Positions 17,449-25,495 of a DNA stretch of 64,000 nucleotides are shown in pieces. The first letter of the stretch is position 1, and each line of letters opens with the position of its first letter. Below the pieces are notes generated by a model, which worked only from the letters and a program-made list of their open reading frames with translations, did not search any database and was not told the DNA's origin. The translations under genes were made by a program, and so were the position numbers. The stretch comes from Sphingomonas sp. LY54. GTDB taxonomy: Bacteria; Pseudomonadota; Alphaproteobacteria; Sphingomonadales; Sphingomonadaceae. The stretch is taken from NCBI RefSeq assembly GCF_035594035.1, contig NZ_CP141588.1:806001-870000 (forward strand). The letters are read 5' to 3'.

Positions 17449-17778
17449 TCACGCAGCCTGAGGCGGCTCCGTGCGCACTGCGGTCCATTCGCAGCGGTTG
17501 AGACTGATCGGATCGAGGAAAAGGCCGCCCATGCGGCCGCCGATCTGCCAGCGCACCTGCGCGTGGACCGGCCCGATCCCGGGCACCTCCAGCGATACGT
17601 GGCTGCCGATCTGGACCGGCTCGTTGCACTCGGCCATGAAGCCGCATCGCGAGACGTCGCGCACCTTGACCTCGACGCTGTACCAATTGCCGTGACGCAG
17701 CTCGGCCCGCGTGGACACCGGCATCCGGGCGGAGCGCCGCTCGCGGTAATCGTCTGAACGTTCGGGGTCGTCCGGCAT
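17449..17778 (-). CDS. PilZ-domain protein
   Basis: A 109-residue single-domain protein. The c-di-GMP binding signature of PilZ is present: an arginine motif in YRERRSARMPV and DVSRCGFMAEC, matching the D/NxSxxG box. Such stand-alone proteins pass c-di-GMP levels to motility, secretion or envelope targets. The start MPDDPERSDDY at 17778 is preferred; the in-frame extension upstream is unlike the family. It converges on tRNA-Leu and diverges from the peptide-binding protein gene. Confidence 0.85.
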   Translation of the reverse strand: MPDDPERSDDYRERRSARMPVSTRAELRHGNWYSVEVKVRDVSRCGFMAECNEPVQIGSHVSLEVPGIGPVHAQVRWQIGGRMGGLFLDPISLNRCEWTAVRTEPPQAA

Positions 17779-17910
17779 CGTCGCGGTTCCTGTCGAGCGC
17801 CCGAAGCTACACGGGCAGTGGTGAAAGACGGGTAAAGGCCGGCGCCGTTTCCCGAACGTAGACGGCACCGCCATTGGCGCTCCCCCGAAGCTTCCGTTAT
17901 CGGTCGCACC

Positions 17911-19362
17911 ATGAAGATTCGCGTGAGATTGGCCGGCCTTGCCGCGGCATTGGCGCTCGTCGGCGGATGCGGTCCGCAGGAAAGCGGCCCGATCGCGGTC
18001 AGCGCGATCGGGGCGGCCCCCCGCCTCGTGAACCCCAATCTAGAGCCCCTCGACGCGCCGTCCGCGTTCCTGCTCGATGCGGCGGCCCAGGGGCTGGTGC
18101 GGTTCGACGCCACTGGCCAGGTCGAGCCGGCGCTCGCGCAGAGCTGGATCGTCTCCGACGACGGCCTTCGCTACACGTTCCGCCTCGCCCGGGTGCAATG
18201 GGCCAATGGCGGCCGCGTGACAGCCGCCGAGGTCGTCGAACGGCTGCGCGCCGCCGGCAGCCGCGCCAGCAAGAACCCGCTGAAGCCGGTGCTCGGCGCG
18301 GTCGCCGAGATCGAGGCGATGACCGACGATGTGCTCGAGATCAGCTTGAAGGCGCCCCGGCCCAATTTCCTGCAATTGCTCGCCCAGCCCGAAATGGCGA
18401 TCATCCGCCGCGGCGCCGGCACCGGCCCGTTCCGGGCCCAGTTCCAGGGCGATGGCAGCGTCATCCTCACCATGCACCGTGCGGACGAGGAGGAGAGCGA
18501 AAGCAATCATGCGCCCGACATTCGGCTGCGGGGCGAGCGCGCCGCTCTGGCGGTCGCGCGCTTCGTCGACGGCGGGGCGGACTTGGTGACCGGCGGTACT
18601 CTGGGCGACCTGCCGATCGCGCGCGCCGCGCAACCCGCGGCCGCGGTGCGGCGCGTCGATCCGGTCGCCGGGATCCTCGGCTTCGCCTTCACCGGCAGCG
18701 GCGGCCTCTGGGACGATCCGGCCGCCCGGACGGCGCTCACCATGGCCATCGATCGCGACGCCTTCGTCACGGATCTCGGCATACAGGACCTGCTGCCGCG
18801 CACGTCGCTCGTACCGGCCGGGATCGACGAACTGCCCGCGCCGGCCCTGCCCGCCTGGGCGTCCAATCCCCAACCGATGCGGCGCGAGGCCGCCGCCCGC
18901 GTGATAGCCGACCTAGCCGGCGGCGAGCCCGTCACACTGCGCGTCGCGCTGCCGCCCGGGCCGGGCTATCGGCTCCTGTTCGCCTATCTGCGGCGCGACT
19001 GGCGGGCGATCGGCGTGACGGCGCAGGCAGTGGGTCCGGCGGCCAAGGCCGATCTCCGGCTGATCGACGCCGTCGCCCCGACCAGCATCGCCACCTGGTA
19101 CCTGCGCCACTTCACCTGCGACGCCAGCCCGATCTGCAGCCCGGAGGCCGATCAGCAGCTCGCCGCGGCGCGTGAAGCCGCCACCGTCGCGGAGCGCACC
19201 CAGCACCTCGCCGAGGCCGACCGGCTGATCGGCGAGCTTGCCGTGTTCATTCCGGTCACCGCGCCGATCCGCTGGCATCTCGTGGCGCAAAGGCTCGAGG
19301 GCTTCCGTCCCAATGCGTTCGCGCGCCGCTTTCCCGCTTCGCTGGTTGCAGCGCGGCCCTGA
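17911..19362 (+). CDS. Oligopeptide-type ABC substrate-binding lipoprotein
   Basis: A 483-residue family 5 solute-binding protein. The signal ends in the lipobox VGGC (Cys 20). The conserved region VEPALAQSWIVSDDGLRYTFRL is followed by WANGGRVTAAEVVERL, the usual start of the SBP_bac_5 fold, and DDPAARTALTMAIDRDAFV marks the second lobe. These proteins deliver peptides or similar ligands to DppBCDF-type importers. No permease or ATPase gene is adjacent, so it may share a transporter encoded elsewhere or act as a sensor. Confidence 0.85.
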   Translation: MKIRVRLAGLAAALALVGGCGPQESGPIAVSAIGAAPRLVNPNLEPLDAPSAFLLDAAAQGLVRFDATGQVEPALAQSWIVSDDGLRYTFRLARVQWANGGRVTAAEVVERLRAAGSRASKNPLKPVLGAVAEIEAMTDDVLEISLKAPRPNFLQLLAQPEMAIIRRGAGTGPFRAQFQGDGSVILTMHRADEEESESNHAPDIRLRGERAALAVARFVDGGADLVTGGTLGDLPIARAAQPAAAVRRVDPVAGILGFAFTGSGGLWDDPAARTALTMAIDRDAFVTDLGIQDLLPRTSLVPAGIDELPAPALPAWASNPQPMRREAAARVIADLAGGEPVTLRVALPPGPGYRLLFAYLRRDWRAIGVTAQAVGPAAKADLRLIDAVAPTSIATWYLRHFTCDASPICSPEADQQLAAAREAATVAERTQHLAEADRLIGELAVFIPVTAPIRWHLVAQRLEGFRPNAFARRFPASLVAARP

Positions 19363-19394
19363 CCACCCTAGCTCGAAGGCGAGGAGTTTTCGCT

Positions 19395-19829
19395 ATGCCC
19401 ACGCCGCAGGAACAGTTCGAGGCGCTCGCCGGCCAATTGCCGATCGGCCGGGATCCGGCGTCGGTGCGGCGCCGACTCGAAGCGGTAGAAGCTGTGCTTG
19501 AGCGCGCCTTCGTCGTGCCCGGCATCAACCGCCCGATCGGCCTCGACGCGATCCTCGGCCTGGTGCCGGTGCTCGGCGACGTCATCACCGCCGCGATGGG
19601 CGCCTGGCTCGTCTGGGAGGGGCGGAACCTCGGCATGTCCAAGTTCCACATCGCCCGGATGGCGGGCAATGTCGGGGTCGACACGGCGCTCGGCGCGATT
19701 CCGTTCGTCGGCGACCTGTTCGACTTCGTCTACCGTTCCAACACCCGCAACCTGCGCATCATCAAGCGCTGGCTCGACAAGCATCATCCTGAGACGATGC
19801 TGGTCGAGGGCGAGATCGTGCGCCGCTAA
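19395..19829 (+). CDS. DUF4112 protein
   Basis: A 144-residue protein. The conserved DUF4112 core runs from about residue 28 to 130: LERAFVVPGINRPIGLDAILGLVPVLGDVI, a hydrophobic stretch, then a second similar unit IPFVGDLFDFVYRSNTRNLRII. The two PxxGD units form an internal repeat, probably hairpins in the membrane. Function is unknown. It starts 33 bases after the binding-protein gene with GAGGAG upstream, and so may be cotranscribed. Confidence 0.85.
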   Translation: MPTPQEQFEALAGQLPIGRDPASVRRRLEAVEAVLERAFVVPGINRPIGLDAILGLVPVLGDVITAAMGAWLVWEGRNLGMSKFHIARMAGNVGVDTALGAIPFVGDLFDFVYRSNTRNLRIIKRWLDKHHPETMLVEGEIVRR

Positions 19830-19835
19830 GGACCG

Positions 19836-20681
19836 TCAGGCCGGTTCGAAGTCGAGCCCGATGTCGGCGGCGGGCGCCGACTGGGTGAGGCGCCCGACCG
19901 AAATGTAGGTGACCCCCGTCTCCGCCTTGGCGCGGATCGTCTCCAGCGTCACGCCACCGCTCGACTCGGTCGGGACGCGCCCGCCGACGAGCGCCACCGC
20001 CTCGCGCAGCATTCCCGCGTCCATATTGTCGAGCAGTAGGTGCGTCGCCCCGGCGCCGAGCGCGGGCTCGATCTGGTCGAGCCGGTCGACCTCGACGATG
20101 ATCCGCGCGATGCCCGCGCCGACGGCGCGCCGCACCGCTTCCTCGACCCCGCCGGCGACGGCGACATGGTTGTCCTTGATCATCGCCGCGTCGTCGAGCC
20201 GCATGCGGTGGTTCTGCGCGCCGCCCATGCGGGTCGCATATTTCTCGAGCACGCGCAGGCCCGGGATCGTCTTTCGGGTGTCGAGCAAGACCGCGCCGGT
20301 GCCGGCCATGGCGTCGACATAGGCGCCGGTCAGCGTTGCCACTCCGGAGAGGTGCTGAAGCGTGTTGAGCGCGGACCGCTCGGCGGTGAGCAGCGCCCGC
20401 GCCCTGCCGGTCAGGCGCATCAGATGGGTTCCGGCAGCGACCCTGTCGCCGTCCTTCGCCAGCAGTTCGATCTCCACGTCGGGATCGAGCGCGCGAAAGA
20501 ACGCCTCCGCGATCGGCAGCCCTGCGACGACGATCGCGTCGCGACTGTCCATCACGCCGCGGAACAGCGCGTCAGCCGGGATCACCGCCGACGAGGTGAT
20601 GTCGCCATGATCGCCGAGATCCTCGGCCAGCGTCTCGGCAACGAAGCGGTCGAGGTCGAACCGGTCGAGCGTGAAGCTCAC
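19836..20681 (-). CDS. nadC: Nicotinate-nucleotide pyrophosphorylase (carboxylating)
   Basis: A 281-residue enzyme that converts quinolinate and PRPP to nicotinate mononucleotide in de novo NAD synthesis. Motifs include EDLGDHGDITS near the N-terminus, ERSALNTLQHLSGVAT, LDTRKTIPGLRVLEKYA, GGAQNHRMRLDDAAMIKDNH and the end ESSGGVTLETI. The start is GTG at 20681, whose first bases overlap the TGA of the upstream peptidase gene (GTGA), implying translational coupling. nadA lies two genes upstream on the same strand. An upstream in-frame extension would run through the peptidase gene and is rejected. Confidence 0.95.
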   Translation of the reverse strand: MSFTLDRFDLDRFVAETLAEDLGDHGDITSSAVIPADALFRGVMDSRDAIVVAGLPIAEAFFRALDPDVEIELLAKDGDRVAAGTHLMRLTGRARALLTAERSALNTLQHLSGVATLTGAYVDAMAGTGAVLLDTRKTIPGLRVLEKYATRMGGAQNHRMRLDDAAMIKDNHVAVAGGVEEAVRRAVGAGIARIIVEVDRLDQIEPALGAGATHLLLDNMDAGMLREAVALVGGRVPTESSGGVTLETIRAKAETGVTYISVGRLTQSAPAADIGLDFEPA

Positions 20682-22777
20682 TTGCCCTGCCCGCTCAGCT
20701 CGCGATTGAGGAAGGCGTTGAGCAAGGCCGCGCGATAGGCGTCCTCGGCATGGTCGGCGCCGACCGAATGGCCGCCCTCCAGATATTCGTGGTAATAGAC
20801 CGGGTTGCCATATTCGAGCAGCCGCGCCGCCATCTTGCGGGCGTGGCCGGGATGGACGCGGTCGTCCTTGGTCGAGAGGTAGAAGAAGACCGGTGGATAT
20901 TTCACGCCCGGCTTCACATTCTGGTAGGGCGAATATTTCGAAAGATAGGCCCAATCCTCCGGCTTATCGGGATCGCCATATTCGTCCATCCACGACGCGC
21001 CGGCGAGCAGGTGCGAGTAACGCTTCATGTCGTGCAGCGGCGAGCCCGAGATGACCGCGCCGTAGAGATCCGGCCGCTGCGTCAGCGCCGCGCCGACCAG
21101 GACGCCGCCGTTGGAGCGGCCCGAGATCGCGATCTTGCGCTTCGCGCTGACGCCGGTCCGGACGAGGTCCTCGGCGACCGCGTGAAGATCGTCGAAGCTC
21201 TTCTGCCGGTTCTCCTTGAGGACGGACTCATGCCAGGCCGGGCCGTACTCGCCGCCGCCGCGGATGTTGGCGAGGACATAGGCGTTGCCGCTCTCCGTCC
21301 AGAACAGGCCGAGCGGCCCGGCGCGGTAGGGCTGGCCGGTGAGGTAGGTCGGCGTCTGCGCGGCGCGGAAGCCGCCATAAGCATGGATCAGCGCCGGGAC
21401 CGCGCCCTTGGTCCCCTTCTTGCGGACGAGAAAATAAGGCACGCGGGTGCCGTCCTTCGACGTCGCGAAGCGCTGCTCGACGGTAAAGGCGCTGGCATCG
21501 AAGCGCGCCGGCAGGCTTTGCACGAGCTGCGCCTTGCCGCTGCCGTCCACCGCATAGAGCGCCGGTGGGATCAGCATCCCCTCGACGGTGGCGAAGGCGA
21601 TGTCGCGCTGGCCTGCGACGCCGGAGAGGTGGATCGTGCTGTTCGCGGCGAGCGGCATCGCCTGGCTCGCCCATTTGCCGTCTGCGCCGCGGCGCAATGC
21701 GAACAACTTGCCCGACACGTCGTCGAGCGCCTTCACCCACAGGACGTTGTCGCTGGCCGAGACTTCCTCGATCGCCTGGCTCTTGCTCGGCGCCATGACG
21801 AGCTCAGGCGCGACGGCGCGGCCGGCGGCGATGTCGGCGAGCGAATAAGCGACGACCGAGCCGGCCGGGATCGCGCCGAGCGGCGCCTGCAGCAAAGCGA
21901 TCATGCGGCCGCCGATCACGTCCTGGAAATTGGCGGTGTCAGGGAGCGGCGTCTTCACCAGCCGGCCGTCGGCGGTGAGCAGCGACAGATCGTTGGTCCA
22001 GAAGGTCTTGCCCCGGCCGACGAAGGTCCAGCGCTTCTCGCCGTCCTGGACGGCGAAGGGCGAGGTCGAAACGTCGGTCTTCTCGCCCTCGAAGATCGTC
22101 TTGGCCTGCGCGAGCGGCGTGCCCCGCTGCCACAATTTGGCGATGCGGCCATAGCCCGAGGTGGTGAGCGAGTCGGGGCCGTAATTGGTGACGACCAGCA
22201 GCTTGTTCTCGTCGACCCAGGCCACATTGCTCTTGGCCTCGGGCAGCGCGAAGCCGCCGTCGATGAACTTGCCCGCGGTGACATCGAACTCGCGCACGAC
22301 ATCGGCGTCGGTGCCTCCGGGCGAGAGCGAGACCAGGCAGCGCGTGTAGGCGGGCGCGAGGCAGTCGGCGCCGTGCCAGACCCAGCTCTTGCCCTCGTGC
22401 TTGCCCAATGCGTCGACGTCGATCAGCGTGCGCCATTGCGGCTTGCCGGCGACATAGGCGCCGAGCGGCGAGATCCGCCACAGGCCGCGCGGATTGGCCG
22501 CGTCGCGCCACAAATTGGTGACGTAGCCGCCCATCACGTCCTCGGGCGCGGCGATCTGCTGTTCGTCGTCGAGGATGGCCCGGGCGCGGGCGCGGTGTTG
22601 CTCGAAATTGGGCGACTTCGCGAGCAGATCCTCGGTCGTCTTGTTCCAGGCCTTGACCTGCGTCAGCGCCCGCTCGCCCTCGATCTCCTCGAGCCAAAGA
22701 TAGGGATCGTCGGCCACGGCGGGCGCAGCGGCGACCGTGAACAAGAAGGCGGCGACGGGCAGGATCTGGCGAAGCAA
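20678..22777 (-). CDS. Prolyl oligopeptidase family serine peptidase (S9), exported
   Basis: A 699-residue enzyme with a signal peptide (cleavage near APAVADDPYLWLEE). The N-terminal half should be the beta-propeller; the C-terminal half is the alpha/beta hydrolase. The catalytic triad is visible: Ser in GRSNGG near residue 554, Asp in TKDDRVHPGHA near 637, His in EGGHSVGADH near 670. It probably hydrolyses proline-containing peptides in the periplasm. The gene sits between nadA and nadC, whose products do not obviously need it, and overlaps nadC by 4 bases. Confidence 0.92.
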   Translation of the reverse strand: MLRQILPVAAFLFTVAAAPAVADDPYLWLEEIEGERALTQVKAWNKTTEDLLAKSPNFEQHRARARAILDDEQQIAAPEDVMGGYVTNLWRDAANPRGLWRISPLGAYVAGKPQWRTLIDVDALGKHEGKSWVWHGADCLAPAYTRCLVSLSPGGTDADVVREFDVTAGKFIDGGFALPEAKSNVAWVDENKLLVVTNYGPDSLTTSGYGRIAKLWQRGTPLAQAKTIFEGEKTDVSTSPFAVQDGEKRWTFVGRGKTFWTNDLSLLTADGRLVKTPLPDTANFQDVIGGRMIALLQAPLGAIPAGSVVAYSLADIAAGRAVAPELVMAPSKSQAIEEVSASDNVLWVKALDDVSGKLFALRRGADGKWASQAMPLAANSTIHLSGVAGQRDIAFATVEGMLIPPALYAVDGSGKAQLVQSLPARFDASAFTVEQRFATSKDGTRVPYFLVRKKGTKGAVPALIHAYGGFRAAQTPTYLTGQPYRAGPLGLFWTESGNAYVLANIRGGGEYGPAWHESVLKENRQKSFDDLHAVAEDLVRTGVSAKRKIAISGRSNGGVLVGAALTQRPDLYGAVISGSPLHDMKRYSHLLAGASWMDEYGDPDKPEDWAYLSKYSPYQNVKPGVKYPPVFFYLSTKDDRVHPGHARKMAARLLEYGNPVYYHEYLEGGHSVGADHAEDAYRAALLNAFLNRELSGQGK

Positions 22778-22857
22778 GGCAGGTCTCCGGAAGGGGCGAT
22801 GGTGAGTTAGCCGCTTACCACGCCCGTGTCACGGGGCGGGAAGCCGTGGTGATGCGC

Positions 22858-23859
22858 TCAGTCCCCGGCGAAAATCGGCCGCCCGACATCGCCCTGGCCG
22901 ACGGTGCGGCCGGCCATGTCGAGCATCGCATCGAGCGACTTCTTGGCGCGCAGGCGAAGCTCCTCGTCCATCTCGATGCGCGGCTCGAGGTCGCGCAACG
23001 CGACGTAGAGCTTCTCGAGCGTGTTGAGCGCCATGTACGGGCACATGTTGCAGTTGCAATTCCCGTCCGCGCCGGGCGCGCCGATGAACAGCTTGTGCGG
23101 CGCCGCTTTCTCCATCTGGTGAATGATGTGCGGCTCGGTCGCGACGATCAGGGTGTCGGCGTCGCTGCTCAGCGCGTAATCGAGGATCGCCTTTGTCGAT
23201 CCGACCAGGTCGGCATGTTCGACGATATGGGCCGGGCATTCCGGGTGGGCCAGCACGGGCGCGCCGGGATGCTGCGCCTTCAGCTTCAGCAGCTCGGTTT
23301 CCGAGAAGGCCTCGTGGACGATGCACACGCCCGGCCAGAGCAGCATGTCGCGGCCGGTCTTGCGAACGAGGTAGCCGCCGAGATGCTTGTCGGGGCCGAA
23401 GATGATCTTCTGCTCGGGCGGGATCTGGCTCAAAATAATCTCGGCCGAGGACGAGGTGACGATGATGTCGCTGAGCGCTTTCACGTCCGCCGAGCAGTTG
23501 ATGTAGGTGAGCGCGATATGGTCGGGATGCTTGGCCCGGAACGCGGCGAACTGATCGGGCGGACAGCTGTCCTCGAGGCTGCAGCCGGCGTCCATGTCGG
23601 GCAGGATGACGATCTTGTCGGGGCTCAGGATCTTGGCGGTCTCGGCCATGAAGCGGACGCCGCAAAAGGCGATGACGTCAGCCTCGGTCGCCGCCGCCTT
23701 GCGGCTGAGGTCGAGGCTGTCGCCGACGAAATCGGCGAGGTCCTGGATTTCCGGCGCCTGGTAATAATGGGCGAGGATGACGGCGTTGCGCTCCTTGCGC
23801 AGCCGGTCGATCTCGGCGCGAAGGTCCAGCCCCTTCAGGCTCATATTGGGTGCGTTCAT
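22858..23859 (-). CDS. nadA: Quinolinate synthase A
   Basis: A 333-residue iron-sulfur enzyme that condenses iminoaspartate with dihydroxyacetone phosphate to quinolinate. The fold's repeats begin with AVILAHYYQAPEIQDLADFVGDS. Cysteines expected to hold the [4Fe-4S] cluster occur in AFCGVRFMAET, WPGVCIVHEAF and NCNCNMCPYMALNT. The ATG at 23859 follows AGGAG by eight bases and is preferred to the GTG at 23868. No nadB gene is in the window; nadC is two genes downstream. Confidence 0.96.
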   Translation of the reverse strand: MNAPNMSLKGLDLRAEIDRLRKERNAVILAHYYQAPEIQDLADFVGDSLDLSRKAAATEADVIAFCGVRFMAETAKILSPDKIVILPDMDAGCSLEDSCPPDQFAAFRAKHPDHIALTYINCSADVKALSDIIVTSSSAEIILSQIPPEQKIIFGPDKHLGGYLVRKTGRDMLLWPGVCIVHEAFSETELLKLKAQHPGAPVLAHPECPAHIVEHADLVGSTKAILDYALSSDADTLIVATEPHIIHQMEKAAPHKLFIGAPGADGNCNCNMCPYMALNTLEKLYVALRDLEPRIEMDEELRLRAKKSLDAMLDMAGRTVGQGDVGRPIFAGD

Positions 23860-23882
23860 CACATTCACTCCTGAGGCGGCGA

Positions 23883-24566
23883 TCAGCGCCCGGCCTTCTG
23901 TTCGTTCAAGACATCCTCGATCCGGCGCGACCTGTCGAGGAATGACGGCTCGCCCGACGCGTCGGCGAACCGCACCTCGACATTGGCGTCGATCCCGGCC
24001 GCGCGCAGCGGCATCGCGAAGCTGCGTCCTACGGCGCGGACCGCGGCGTCGCGCGCCAGCCGCATCGGCACGGGCTCACGGGCCTGGCGGACAAGCTCCT
24101 GCTGGCCGCGGGTGCGATTGGCTGAATCTAGCACGGTTTCGGCGTCGGTCAGAGACATGAGCAGTCCCCCGCCGGAATATTCCTTGATCTGGCCCATGTC
24201 GATCTGCGGCGCGGCGATCTCGAGCGGCGGAAGCTCGATCCTGAGCGTCTTGGTCGCCTCGTCCCATGCGAGGTCGTCCTGCTGCAGCTTGGCGAGATCC
24301 AGTTCGTAGCGGACCAGGCCCGGCATGATCAGGGTCTTCTCGGCCTTCAGGCCGAAGCGCGACTGGGTGGAGGTGGTGACCGCGACGAAGCGGGCGGCGA
24401 ACGGAGTCAGGCGCGCCTGCTCGCGCATCGATTGCAGGCTGGCGGCAGCGACCGTCTCCGGGTCGGGGCCATCGAAGGGGCTGGCCAGCCGCAGGCCGAC
24501 CACGGCGAGCGCGCCGAGGATCAGGCCGGCGAGAAGCGCGACGAAGATAATAGCCGTCTTCCTCAC
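23883..24566 (-). CDS. DUF4230 protein with membrane anchor
   Basis: A 227-residue protein beginning with a membrane segment (TAIIFVALLAGLILGALAVVGL). The rest matches the DUF4230 pattern: FVAVTTSTQSRFGLKAEKTLIMPGLVRYELDL, then DEATKTLRIELPPLEI. The domain faces the periplasm; its role is unknown. The GTG at 24566 overlaps the TGA of the upstream hydrolase gene by 4 bases, so translation is likely coupled. nadA follows 23 bases downstream. Confidence 0.82.
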   Translation of the reverse strand: MRKTAIIFVALLAGLILGALAVVGLRLASPFDGPDPETVAAASLQSMREQARLTPFAARFVAVTTSTQSRFGLKAEKTLIMPGLVRYELDLAKLQQDDLAWDEATKTLRIELPPLEIAAPQIDMGQIKEYSGGGLLMSLTDAETVLDSANRTRGQQELVRQAREPVPMRLARDAAVRAVGRSFAMPLRAAGIDANVEVRFADASGEPSFLDRSRRIEDVLNEQKAGR

Positions 24567-25426
24567 GCAGCAAGGCTCCAGCCTTCGCCCTGCCGCGCGA
24601 CCAGGCCCCGCGTCTCGAGATCGATCAAATGGGCCAGCACCGAGCGGCCGGCGGCGCCATGGAGCCGCGGGTCGATACCTTTGTACATGCTCGCCACCAT
24701 GTCCGGGATGAAGCCGCTGCCCTCGCGCAGGCGGCGCAAAATCTGACCCTCGCGCTGCCTGCGGTGGCCGATCATGCCGCGCACCAGCCGTTTCGGACGC
24801 TCGATCGCGGGACCGTGCGCGGGATAATAGATGCGGTCGTCGCGCGCCTGCAGCTTCTCCAGGCTCTCCATATAATCGGCCATGTCGCCGTCGGGCGGCG
24901 AGACGATCGTCGTCGACCATCCCATCACATGGTCGCCGGAAAACAGCGCCCCGCTCTCGGGCAGCGCGAAGCAGAGATGGTTCGACGTGTGGCCCGGCGT
25001 CGCCACCGCCTCGAGCGTCCAGCCCTCGCCTTCGAGCCCCTCGCCGTCGGCCAGGACGCGGTCGGGCAGATATTCGGCGTCGAACGCGGCGTCGGCGCGG
25101 GGCCCTTCATCGTCCATGGTCAAAGCCGCGCAGCCGATGATCGGCGCGCCGGTCGCGGCCTGCAGCAAAGCCGCCGCCGGGCTGTGATCGCGGTGGGTGT
25201 GGGTGCACAGGATCGCGGCGATCGTCTCGTCCTTGAGCGCCGCAAGCAAAGCCTCGACATGCTCGGGAAGGTCCGGCCCGGGATCGATGACCGCGACCGC
25301 GCCGGTGCCGACGATGAAGGTCTGCGTGCCGCTATAGGTGAAGGCGGACGGGTTGGGCGCCAGCACGCGCCGCACCAGCGGTTCAACGCTTTCGATCGTG
25401 CCGGGAGACCCATCCATGGCGTGCAT
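24563..25426 (-). CDS. MBL-fold hydrolase, LACTB2-like
   Basis: A 287-residue cytoplasmic metallo-beta-lactamase-fold enzyme. The metal motif THTHRDHSP is near residue 76, followed by VATPGHTSNHLCF, FSGDHVMGW and YPAHGPAIERP, and a C-terminal winged-helix-like tail (HGAAGRSVLAHLIDLETRGLVARQG). This two-part layout is shared with LACTB2 and related RNA or thioester hydrolases. Substrate cannot be told. The first ATG (25426) or the fourth codon, also ATG (25417), may be the start. It heads a run with DUF4230 and nadA. Confidence 0.85.
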   Translation of the reverse strand: MHAMDGSPGTIESVEPLVRRVLAPNPSAFTYSGTQTFIVGTGAVAVIDPGPDLPEHVEALLAALKDETIAAILCTHTHRDHSPAAALLQAATGAPIIGCAALTMDDEGPRADAAFDAEYLPDRVLADGEGLEGEGWTLEAVATPGHTSNHLCFALPESGALFSGDHVMGWSTTIVSPPDGDMADYMESLEKLQARDDRIYYPAHGPAIERPKRLVRGMIGHRRQREGQILRRLREGSGFIPDMVASMYKGIDPRLHGAAGRSVLAHLIDLETRGLVARQGEGWSLAA

Positions 25427-25495
25427 GTGGCATCGGACGGGGGGAAATCCAAGCGGCGAACGGCCCCTCCCCCGGGATGGGAGGGGCCGAGCGGC

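Noticed and set aside
20750..22810. Long open frame antisense to the S9 peptidase
   Set aside because: Arginine- and aspartate-rich shadow translation of the peptidase gene, which has a full catalytic triad on the other strand.
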